64,000 nt of DNA from Aureispira sp050633105 (GTDB lineage: Bacteria; Bacteroidota; Bacteroidia; Chitinophagales; Saprospiraceae): NCBI GenBank assembly GCA_050633105.1, contig JBOEFW010000024.1, positions 1 through 64,000 of the forward strand, in the 5' to 3' direction. Of the stretch, positions 1-7,789 are shown piece after piece. The translations under genes and the position numbers were made by a program. Numbering within the stretch: the stretch's first letter is position 1; every line of letters starts with the position of its first letter. The notes beneath the pieces were generated by a model. That model did not search any database and was not told where the DNA came from. It saw only the letters and a list, made by a program, of their open reading frames with translations.

Positions 1-651
1 GCCCCCTGCACCATGACAGCGCTCACATTCAATACCCAATGGCATTTCGTGGTACTTATTAGAGGCGCCAAAAGCAGGGGTAGGTGTATGGTTGTGGCAA
101 GTGAGACATTCCGATAAAATGGCTCGACTGAAACGTTTGTTATTGCCGCCCTCAAAACCAGGAGCTAAATCCCAGCGTTTTTCTTGGGTATAATAAGTAA
201 TAGGAGCTTGATAAACATAACCGTTTCTATTGATGAGATGAGAATTGGTGTGGTGACCAGAACCAATGATGTAATCTACCCGTTCCAGACGGCGATGAAC
301 GGTATCTTTTCCTTCTAACCTAAATTCTAAAATATAAAAGACCGAATCTTTAAAAAACGGTTTATAATAAAAGTCTAATTCCTTATCGTAAACTAGGGCC
401 TTTCCATTAAACTCTGCGGCTGTTTTAATCAAGTCTGCTTTGCCAAAAGATTGCCCCATTCCTGTATGGATATAAGTGTCGTAAACATTTGCATGACAAC
501 TTCTACAGGTTTGCATGCCTACATAAGCGACAGAATCGTGCAAATTGAGAAAAGTAGCGGTAGCTGGGGGCGTGTCTTGGGGGGCACAAAACCACATTCC
601 AAAAGACAAGACACTAAGCAGGATAAGCAATAATGCTTTATTTTTAGTCAT
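1..651 (-). CDS. Multiheme cytochrome c (c554-like), partial
   Basis: The reading frame starts at the ATG at 651 and is still open at position 1, so only the first 217 residues are present. A hydrophobic N-terminus (residues 6-20) followed by a Cys at 22 suggests export, perhaps as a lipoprotein, although the residues before the Cys are a poor lipobox. Three haem-binding CXXCH motifs are visible: CRSCH at 49-53, CLTCH at 182-186 and CERCH at 209-213. The stretch YVGMQTCRSCHANVYDTY resembles the cytochrome c554/c' family, which in Bacteroidota is often joined to TPR repeats further on. The role is inferred to be periplasmic electron transfer. The FKBP lipoprotein gene lies 30 nt upstream on the same strand, so the two are probably co-transcribed. 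Confidence 0.85.
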   Translation of the reverse strand, partial: MTKNKALLLILLSVLSFGMWFCAPQDTPPATATFLNLHDSVAYVGMQTCRSCHANVYDTYIHTGMGQSFGKADLIKTAAEFNGKALVYDKELDFYYKPFFKDSVFYILEFRLEGKDTVHRRLERVDYIIGSGHHTNSHLINRNGYVYQAPITYYTQEKRWDLAPGFEGGNNKRFSRAILSECLTCHNHTPTPAFGASNKYHEMPLGIECERCHGAGG

Positions 652-681
652 TAGTCAACAAATTCCATTCTAAAAAAAAGT

Positions 682-1152
682 CTAAAATTGGGGGTAGATT
701 TCTAACAATTCAATGTCAAACATTAAAATACTATGGGCAGGAATAAGAGCACTGCTTTCACTGCCATAAGCGAGACGAGAAGGCAAAAAAAGTAACATTT
801 TTTCGCCCTTGCTCATTAGGGGCATTGCCAAGCGCCAACCATAAATACTTTGATCAATCTCCACACGTACAGGAATAGAACCTGTTTCTTCTACAACCGT
901 ACCATCTAGGAGGGAGGCTTTATAACGAACTTCCATCGTTAAGCCCCAGTCTCTTGGTGGTTTATAGGCTCTATCATTATTGACATACAAAGAATAGAAA
1001 AAATCGGCTTCTGAATCGCGCTCTGCGGTAATACCCTGTTGACTTAAATAGTTCTCTATGGCTAGAATATCAGCCTCATGTTGGCGTAATTCTTCCTGTC
1101 GACAAGAGAATAAGCTAGTAACCAAGAGCAAAAGTAAGAAAAAACGAGGCAT
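682..1152 (-). CDS. FKBP-type peptidyl-prolyl isomerase lipoprotein
   Basis: This 156-residue protein begins with a lipoprotein signal peptide (hydrophobic residues 4-13, LFSC with Cys17), so it should be membrane-anchored in the envelope. The C-terminal two thirds fit the FKBP fold: a VRYKASLLDGTVVEET strand pair, a GWRLAMPLMSKGEKMLLFLPSRLAYG segment (canonical form GWxexlxxMkxGekxxlxIPsxLAYG) and the closing IPAHSILMFDIELLEI. FKBP proteins speed cis-trans isomerisation of prolyl bonds and help envelope proteins fold. The gene precedes the multiheme cytochrome by 30 nt on the same strand, so the pair may serve cytochrome folding or assembly; that link is inference. Whether it is catalytically active was not tested residue by residue. 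Confidence 0.85.
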   Translation of the reverse strand: MPRFFLLLLLVTSLFSCRQEELRQHEADILAIENYLSQQGITAERDSEADFFYSLYVNNDRAYKPPRDWGLTMEVRYKASLLDGTVVEETGSIPVRVEIDQSIYGWRLAMPLMSKGEKMLLFLPSRLAYGSESSALIPAHSILMFDIELLEIYPQF

Positions 1153-1344
1153 GATAAAGTGGATTCAATGAAAGTAAAACTTAGGAACAAATTCATCAGT
1201 ACTAATGAAAGTACAACAAAAAAGAATAAGAAGCAATGCGCCTTCCTATCTTAACTTATTTCCGTCTAGTAAGTTTAGGCACTGTTTCCTTGGCAAAAGG
1301 AAGAAAGCAAGTTACTTTTATCCTTTCTTCCATTCTTTTTTTTT

Positions 1345-2835
1345 ATGTTGAATAACGCCTTTTTTATGTTGACCCAACTTAAACGTTTCTCTTTTCTAGT
1401 AACGCCAATGCTATTGTTGGTAGTGCTTTTATTGCGAGTTGTGGTGTATTTACAGGACCGTTCTTTGATGATTGATGAAGCGAACTTAGCCTTGAATATT
1501 GTAGAGAAGAATGGAATAGAATTTTTTCAATCTTTGGAGTATCACCAATACTGTCCTCCTATATTTTTGTTGTTAACAAAATGGAGTAGTTTGCTTTTTG
1601 GGGTGCATGAATGGAGTCTCAAAATCTTACCATTTTTAGCAGGACTTATGTTGTTAGGCTTAATGGTTGTTTCTCTAAAAAAGTTGATAAAAACGCCTGT
1701 GATCCATTGGTATATCTTATTGGTGCTTGGTTTTTCTGATTTGGCTATTCGATACAACACCGAATTAAAACAATACAGTGTTGATGCTTTTATTGCTTTG
1801 TTGCTTATTTATAAGGCGCTAGAACATAAGGAAGTGGCTTGGGGACTCAGACAAACTCTTTTTTGGAGTGGATTGGGAGGGGTGGCTGTTTGGACGAGTA
1901 TGCCTAGTATTTTTATTCTGGCGGCGATTGGTTTCGCCTTTTTGTATCAACAATGGCTTGCTTTTCGCAAAATTCCTTTGGGGGTAGTGGTGACAGGCGC
2001 TTTTTGGTTAATTAATTTTGGAGTATACTTTTGGTTGATCTTGTATGTAGATGCGCGTTCGGATGTCTTGCAAGAGTACCACGGGCGCTTCTTTTTTGAA
2101 TGCTTACCAAATAGTGAGACTGCTTGGCAGAATAATTATGACTTGCTGCGAAGTTTATTAACAATGATTACTGATCAAACGGTTGTTGGTTTGTTGTTGG
2201 CGGCTTTAGCCATTGGTTTTGGAATGTATCAAGTCATTAAGCAGGATAAATTTAAAGCTTTGTTGTTGTTGTTGCCAATTGCCTTCACCTTACTAGCATC
2301 TAATTTAAGTTTATACTCCTTACTGCCGCGTCTAATCCTTTTTTTGCTGCCTATTTTCTTATTAATAATGGCAATTGGTTTGGATGCTGTCTGGCAAAAA
2401 ATGTCCTCTATACCTAAAGTACTTGTATTCGCGCTGCTGCTTATTTCTGTTGTTAATAAACAGGGGTATCAATATTTTTGGACGCGTTTAGAAATTGAAA
2501 ACAGCAAAGCTGTACTGGCTTATATTGTAGAAAATGCTTCCAAAGAAGATTTGGTCTATGTACAACAAGGGGCGATGCCTGCATTTATTTTTTATAATTC
2601 GATGCATGCGAATGCCCACCACTTAAAGCATTTTTACTTAGCAGATTGGAATGATGATCCTGCGGTTACATTGAGAGAACAAGCGTGGAATAGTTCTACT
2701 TTTTGGCTGTTTTTTGCCCATACACCTCCTGATAAAAAAGCGCATGACTTAGAGGCTGTTCGGCAATTCGCAAGACCAAAAAATTGGCAGTATGAAGTGA
2801 TCGAAGCTTCTGCTTATGCTTTTGAGAAGCAATAA
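1345..2835 (+). CDS. GT39/ArnT-like membrane glycosyltransferase
   Basis: The protein has 496 residues with about ten hydrophobic segments. The first periplasmic loop carries the acidic motif in LMIDEANLALNIVEK, as expected for the GT-C fold families (ArnT, PMT, RgtA-D) that use polyprenyl-phosphate sugars. It is followed by HEWSLKILPFLAGLM, matching the usual xxSLRLpsaLaGl second-helix signature. Such enzymes transfer a sugar from a lipid carrier to lipid A, glycans or proteins on the outer face of the inner membrane; donor and acceptor cannot be read from sequence. A second in-frame ATG at 1366 (MLTQLKRFSF) is a possible start. It stands alone, with no other glycan genes beside it. Confidence 0.75.
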   Translation: MLNNAFFMLTQLKRFSFLVTPMLLLVVLLLRVVVYLQDRSLMIDEANLALNIVEKNGIEFFQSLEYHQYCPPIFLLLTKWSSLLFGVHEWSLKILPFLAGLMLLGLMVVSLKKLIKTPVIHWYILLVLGFSDLAIRYNTELKQYSVDAFIALLLIYKALEHKEVAWGLRQTLFWSGLGGVAVWTSMPSIFILAAIGFAFLYQQWLAFRKIPLGVVVTGAFWLINFGVYFWLILYVDARSDVLQEYHGRFFFECLPNSETAWQNNYDLLRSLLTMITDQTVVGLLLAALAIGFGMYQVIKQDKFKALLLLLPIAFTLLASNLSLYSLLPRLILFLLPIFLLIMAIGLDAVWQKMSSIPKVLVFALLLISVVNKQGYQYFWTRLEIENSKAVLAYIVENASKEDLVYVQQGAMPAFIFYNSMHANAHHLKHFYLADWNDDPAVTLREQAWNSSTFWLFFAHTPPDKKAHDLEAVRQFARPKNWQYEVIEASAYAFEKQ

Positions 2836-2876
2836 AATAGGGGGCATTTTTTGTTCAATTAGCCCTCAAAAGAGGC

Positions 2877-3113
2877 TTATTCTTCTTCGTCTGAGAATGC
2901 CAATAATGGACGTTTAAAAATAAAAACTACTTTATCTGTAAAACCACTGTATTCTTGGGTAAACTGTCCTGTTAGTTCCCAGCCTATTTTTCCCAATTGA
3001 TCCAATTGAGTTTCTAGATCATTGGTTTGAGTCGCACTCTTGCGTTTAGAGAATAAAGTGCGTTTGACGAGATGAGTAATCGTTTTATATTCAAACTGTT
3101 GGATGTCAGACAT
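2877..3113 (-). CDS. Small DUF4177-like protein
   Basis: This is a 78-residue protein from the ATG at 3113; an upstream TTG at 3125 is less likely. The pattern FEYKTI at the start and LETQLDQLGKIGWELTGQ in the middle, then a strand ending VVFIFKRPL, resembles DUF4177 and similar small proteins (EYK...LNxlGxeGWELV...xxFKR). It has no signal peptide or membrane segment, so it should be cytoplasmic. The acidic tail SDEEE ends the chain. The function of the family is unknown. It is convergent with the glycosyltransferase, 41 nt away, and lies beyond the inverted repeat at 3232-3294. Confidence 0.6.
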   Translation of the reverse strand: MSDIQQFEYKTITHLVKRTLFSKRKSATQTNDLETQLDQLGKIGWELTGQFTQEYSGFTDKVVFIFKRPLLAFSDEEE

Positions 3114-3231
3114 AATAATAGTCAAAGTATAAGGTATGGTTGCCTTGGTGGTGGATAGAATGTTTAGCAGGGTTAGGAATTGCTAGTTTAAGGAAAAAAG
3201 TTGATATAGAGGAATTTTAATACGGAATGTA

Positions 3232-3294
3232 TCTAGGGCGTAAGCACAACACTAAAGGTTTCCCTCTTAAGAAGTGTTGTGCTTATGCCCTAGA
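3232..3294. terminator. Long inverted repeat downstream of the endonuclease gene
   Basis: Two 22-nt arms at 3232-3253 and 3273-3294 are complementary except at one position, which can form a G-U pair in one of the two transcripts. The loop is 19 nt. It sits 27 nt past the stop of the leftward endonuclease gene and before the next leftward gene. No run of T follows on either strand, so it may end transcription weakly or protect RNA 3' ends rather than act as a classic intrinsic terminator. Confidence 0.55.
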
Positions 3295-3321
3295 TCAGGT
3301 TAAAAAACAGCCACTAAAAAA

Positions 3322-4380
3322 TTACTTTTTTACTTTCTTTACCAAATACATGTAAACAGGAAAGTGGTCGCTATAACCACCAATATACTTTCCATAAGAA
3401 TAAGTACGGTGGGGATAGCCTTTAAAACGACCTCCTTTGGTTACTAGATATGATTTGTTGAAAATGCCATTCTTATAATAGTAATAGCCTTCTTGATTTT
3501 TGGATAAAAAGGATTGTGTGATAAGGATTTGATCAAACAAGTTCCAAGAATCACGATAGGCGAGTGTTCCAATACCTGATTGATATAAATCCATCCAAGG
3601 GTTATAGAAACCACCGCTTTTGACTTTTCCTTTTTTTCCTTGTGCTTTGACAACCTCTTTTACACTAGGGCTGGTTGGGTCATCGTTTAAATCTCCCATG
3701 ACAATAAACTTAGCACGAGGTTGATCTTCTTGAATACTTTTGACAAAGTTCATACAAGCTTTGGCAGCTCCTTCTCTTAAATAAGATTTCCCTCCACGAG
3801 AAGGCCAGTGACAAACCATCACATAGGTGATTTCGCCATCTAATTTTCCTTTGACCCAAAGGATGTCTCTAGTAAAAACGGTATCACGTTTTTTAGCACT
3901 GGAATTTTCACTCCTCCATAAATTGGGGTTGATTTTACCGCTCTTAATGACTTCAAAATATTTAGGATTGTAGAGAAGGCCTACATCAATCCCTCGTTTG
4001 TCAGGCGATTCATAATGGACGATTTGATAGTCGCGTTTTTTGATGCGGGGTTGTTTGACAAAATCTTCTAGTACAGCACGATTTTCTATTTCCGCGACCC
4101 CCAATAGAGCTGGACCATCTGGGGTTAATTCCGTTCCTATTTCAGAAACTACTTGTGATAGATTTCCTAATTTTTCTTGATATACGGTAGAATTGTATAA
4201 ATAACTACCAGTGGGAGTAAAGTCACCGTCGCGCTTGCCTTCTGTATCTAAGGTGTCAAACAAGTTTTCAAAGTTATAAAAACCAACACAGATCACTTTG
4301 TGTGCTTCTTTAGTTTGGGCTTGTGTCCAAGTCCAGCAAAAACTCCATACTATTAGCGATAAAAGTAGCTTATTTTTCAT
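3322..4380 (-). CDS. Secreted endonuclease/exonuclease/phosphatase family protein
   Basis: This 352-residue protein starts with a signal peptide (about 1-22, ending TQAQ), so it is exported. Family motifs occur in order: FYNFENLFD near the N-terminus, LLGVAEIENR (metal-binding Glu), HWPSRGG, VMGDLNDDP (catalytic Asp/Asn) and SDHFPVY at the end (catalytic Asp-His). Members hydrolyse phosphodiester or phosphomonoester bonds in DNA, RNA or phospholipids. The FYNxENLFD beginning is typical of Bacteroidota versions. The gene is divergent from the TonB receptor and DUF5689 lipoprotein, from which it is separated by 496 nt. The set suggests outer-surface breakdown and uptake of phosphate-containing material, which is inference. 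The substrate is unknown. Confidence 0.85.
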   Translation of the reverse strand: MKNKLLLSLIVWSFCWTWTQAQTKEAHKVICVGFYNFENLFDTLDTEGKRDGDFTPTGSYLYNSTVYQEKLGNLSQVVSEIGTELTPDGPALLGVAEIENRAVLEDFVKQPRIKKRDYQIVHYESPDKRGIDVGLLYNPKYFEVIKSGKINPNLWRSENSSAKKRDTVFTRDILWVKGKLDGEITYVMVCHWPSRGGKSYLREGAAKACMNFVKSIQEDQPRAKFIVMGDLNDDPTSPSVKEVVKAQGKKGKVKSGGFYNPWMDLYQSGIGTLAYRDSWNLFDQILITQSFLSKNQEGYYYYKNGIFNKSYLVTKGGRFKGYPHRTYSYGKYIGGYSDHFPVYMYLVKKVKK

Positions 4381-4876
4381 TGATTGAAATTAAATTAAAG
4401 AGGTTTGCTATAAGTTTGTCACCTCTTGTAGATGAAAGGGGTAGATCATTATTGGTGTGCATTAAACCAAGAACATTCTATTATTATACCAAAAATAAAC
4501 CAAGACTGTTTTGAAAGTGTTGAAGGAGCTTTTTTAAAAGTTGTTAGGAATTATTTAAGAAAACTAAATCCTAATAATTGGCAATGGCCCTTTTTATTAA
4601 AAACAGTTGTTCAGACAAAAATACCATCTAAAGCCCATAAAACGCCTTTTAAAGCCTGATTTTTTATTTTTGGGGTACAAGTATACAGGAATGCACAAAA
4701 AGACAAAAGTTTGACTAAGTTAACTTTTTATTAAGTTTCTAAAAGTGGCTGAAACAAAGTCCTGCCTTATTTGTACCTTGCGCTTACTATTGATACATTG
4801 TATTCTTATACCATTGCAATCAATGCCTTATAGAAGCTCTAATAAGGGGTATAGATTGTGATTACAAAATTAGATT
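4381..4876. other. Divergent intergenic region, endonuclease / TonB receptor
   Basis: This 496-nt region should hold both divergent promoters. The sequence TACCTTG at 4774-4780 is close to the Bacteroidota -7 element (TAnnTTTG), but no convincing -33 TTTG lies at the right distance. A run of AT-rich, T-rich sequence lies around 4700-4745. A 75-codon open frame at 4432-4659 has no recognisable domain and is not called as a gene. Confidence 0.4.
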
Positions 4877-7717
4877 ATGCAACATTGTTTACCACGTATG
4901 CTGGTGTTTTTTCTAATATTTTGCTCTAGTTGGGTGTTTGGCCAGGGCTCTGTAAAAGGAATAATACAAGATACGAACAACAAATCTACTTTGGCAGGGG
5001 CCTTAGTGGAATTGAAAGACACCGATTTTTATGCCCAAACAAATTCCACAGGAAAGTTTGAAATTACCAATATTCCTGCTGGTAAGTACACTTTATTATT
5101 TTCGGTAGAAGGTTATGCCTCTATAGAAAAAGAGATTACGATTGTAATTGGTGAAGTAAATGATTTGGGTGTTGTACCTATGCTGAACATAGGACAAGAC
5201 AATCCTGATGGCGAAGATATCATTCCTACCATCATGCTTTCTGACGATGATTTGGATGGTGCTGCTGCTGGGCAACAGTCTATTTCAGGAATTTTGAATG
5301 CCAATCGGGATGTATTTACATCCAAAGTAGCATTTGCTTGGAGTTCCGCTCGTTTTAGGGTACGTGGATACAATTCTGATAACACAACTGTGTTTATGAA
5401 TAATGTTCCAATGAATGATTTGGAATCAGGACGCCCTACTTGGTGGTCTTGGTCTGGTTTAAACGATGTAATGCGTGGACGTAACTCTAGTCTTGGCTTA
5501 GAAAGTACTGCCTACGCTTATGGTGATATGGGAGGTTCTTCTTCTATTGATAGCCGTGCAGGAAGCCAACGTCGTGGAACTTCTCTGACTTACTCTTTGG
5601 GAAATCGTTCTTATGAACATCGAGTGATGTTAACGCACAGTACTGGTTTACTACCAAGTGGTTGGGCTTTATCTGCTTCTGGTTCTTGGCGATATTCTGA
5701 GAATGGTGCATACATCAAAGGAGCACACTACAATGCTGCTTCTTATTTCTTATCTGTAGAAAAACGCATCAACAAACATTCTTTTTCTTTGACAGCAATG
5801 GGTGCTCCTTCCGTTCGAGGAAAAGGTAGTCCAGCTTTTCAGGAAATGTTTGATATAACAGCAACCAATTACTATAATCCAAACTGGGGGTACCAGACAA
5901 GTGGAGAAACAGGAGAGCTTCAAATGCGTAACTCTCGAGTCACTACTTCTCACCAACCTTTATTTATTTTGACGCATAAAGCGGATGTAAGTGACAAGCT
6001 AAGTATTACTACTGCGGCTAGTTATCAATTTGGTATTTATGGTTCTACAGCACTAGATTGGTACGATGCTTTGGACCCTCGTCCAAATTATTACCGCAAT
6101 TTACCTTCTTATATTGAAGATCCTATACAACAAAATCGCGCTGTAAACCAGTATACAAACAACCCTGGTAGTTTACAGATCAACTGGGATCGTATGTATG
6201 AAGTGAATCGCAACTCGTATGATTCTCTAAACAATGCCAATGGTATTGCTGGCAATACTGTTTTTGGCAACCGTTCTCGCTACATTGTAGAGCAACGTCG
6301 TTATGATAGCCAAAAAGCCAATGGTAATATCTTGATCAACGCCAACGTGACCGATTATTTGGACATTGATGGAGGTTTGACTTATCAGTTCTACAACAGT
6401 CGAAATTTCAAAGTCTTAGAAGATTTATTAGGCGGAGATTTTTATGTAGATGTGAACCGTTTTGTAGAGCGGGACTCTGGTGTAGTTGGTAATGAAGATT
6501 CTTACCAGAATGATTTGGCGAACCCTAACCGTGTCTTGAAGGAAGGTGATCGCTTTGGTTATGATTATGAAGCCTTAATCCACAAAGGAAGCGCTTGGGC
6601 TCAATTGAATTTCAATTTTAATAAAATTGACTTCTTTTTGAGTGGACAAGGAAGTTTTACTAGCTTCTGGCGTAAAGGTAATGTACAAAATGGACAATTT
6701 CCTGATAACTCTCTAGGAGAATCAGAAGCGAAAAACTTTTTGAACCACTCTGTAAAAGGAGGGGCAACGTATAAAATAAATGGTCGTAATTATTTCTTTG
6801 TTAATGGAATGCACCAAACTAAAGCGCCTTATTTCCGCTATGCTTATGTGTCTCCAAGAACAAGAGATCAAGTATTACCCAACTTACAAAGCTCTACCAA
6901 CTATTCTATAGAAGGAGGGTATGTCTTAAAAGCGCCAAATGTAAAAGCAAACATTACCGCCTACTATGCTATGTTTGAGAATGAATTCTTCCAACGTAGT
7001 TTCTACTTAGATAGAGGTGGATCGGAAACAGGTATTGGTGGTAACTTCGTCAACTATGTGATGACAGGGATCAACAAACGCCACATGGGATTAGAATTGG
7101 CCGGTGAAATTAACTTACCAGGTCGTGTAACTTGGAGTGCTGCTGCTGCCATTGGAGAGTATGTTTACACTTCTCGTCCTACCTCTACTTTATTTTTGGA
7201 CAACGATCCAACAATAGAGCGTGGGGAGCAAACGATTTACTTGAAGAACTTCCATATTCCTAACACGCCTCAATTGGCTTTGAATACAGGGATTTACTGG
7301 CGCGCCCCTAAATATTGGACACTTAGTGTGAATTTCAATTATGTAGCACGTACGTTCTCTGATATGAATTTTGATAGAAGAACCATGCAAGCGGTTTCTG
7401 TAACAGGGTTGAATCCTGATTTTCAGCAAGACGCTGTACAGCCTGGTTCAGAGCTATGGAGAAGTATTTTGGAACAAGAAGAATTCCAAGGAAACTTCAC
7501 AGCAGATATTTTTATTCGTAAATCATGGAGAATCAAAAAGTTATTTGTTCTTGTGAGTTTGGGCGTAAGTAACATTACCAACAATACGATGATGCGTACT
7601 ACTGGATTTGAGCAATTCCGCTTTGATTACGAAAGCAAGGAAGTGAATCGCTTTCCAAGCTCTTACTACTATGCGTATGGACTCAACTATATGTTGAGTT
7701 TGACAATTAGAATCTAG
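4877..7717 (+). CDS. TonB-dependent outer-membrane receptor
   Basis: The protein has 946 residues. It has a signal peptide (about 1-22, ending VFGQ) and a carboxypeptidase-regulatory-like beta-sandwich (about 24-95: SVKGIIQD...LAGALVELKD...FEITNIPAGKYTLLFS...GY). A plug domain follows (about 120-235, with RFRVRGYNSDNTTVFMNNVP), then a long beta-barrel ending in alternating aromatic residues (YYYAYGLNYMLSLTI). Such receptors import large or scarce ligands across the outer membrane using TonB energy. The DUF5689 lipoprotein gene starts 72 nt downstream on the same strand and a secreted endonuclease is divergent. This gene pairing recurs in Bacteroidota, so the ligand may be a nucleotide or phosphorus-containing compound; that is inference. 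It lacks the SusC-SusD arrangement. Confidence 0.9.
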   Translation: MQHCLPRMLVFFLIFCSSWVFGQGSVKGIIQDTNNKSTLAGALVELKDTDFYAQTNSTGKFEITNIPAGKYTLLFSVEGYASIEKEITIVIGEVNDLGVVPMLNIGQDNPDGEDIIPTIMLSDDDLDGAAAGQQSISGILNANRDVFTSKVAFAWSSARFRVRGYNSDNTTVFMNNVPMNDLESGRPTWWSWSGLNDVMRGRNSSLGLESTAYAYGDMGGSSSIDSRAGSQRRGTSLTYSLGNRSYEHRVMLTHSTGLLPSGWALSASGSWRYSENGAYIKGAHYNAASYFLSVEKRINKHSFSLTAMGAPSVRGKGSPAFQEMFDITATNYYNPNWGYQTSGETGELQMRNSRVTTSHQPLFILTHKADVSDKLSITTAASYQFGIYGSTALDWYDALDPRPNYYRNLPSYIEDPIQQNRAVNQYTNNPGSLQINWDRMYEVNRNSYDSLNNANGIAGNTVFGNRSRYIVEQRRYDSQKANGNILINANVTDYLDIDGGLTYQFYNSRNFKVLEDLLGGDFYVDVNRFVERDSGVVGNEDSYQNDLANPNRVLKEGDRFGYDYEALIHKGSAWAQLNFNFNKIDFFLSGQGSFTSFWRKGNVQNGQFPDNSLGESEAKNFLNHSVKGGATYKINGRNYFFVNGMHQTKAPYFRYAYVSPRTRDQVLPNLQSSTNYSIEGGYVLKAPNVKANITAYYAMFENEFFQRSFYLDRGGSETGIGGNFVNYVMTGINKRHMGLELAGEINLPGRVTWSAAAAIGEYVYTSRPTSTLFLDNDPTIERGEQTIYLKNFHIPNTPQLALNTGIYWRAPKYWTLSVNFNYVARTFSDMNFDRRTMQAVSVTGLNPDFQQDAVQPGSELWRSILEQEEFQGNFTADIFIRKSWRIKKLFVLVSLGVSNITNNTMMRTTGFEQFRFDYESKEVNRFPSSYYYAYGLNYMLSLTIRI

Positions 7718-7789
7718 TTATTAATTGATTTATAATAAGCGAATGCTCCTTCATTCGACAACTTAAATACCTCCTATAATTATAACGTT

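Noticed and set aside
4432..4659. 75-codon open frame in the divergent region before the TonB receptor
   Set aside because: It has no recognisable domain, sits where promoters should be and has no supporting context. Kept only as a note.
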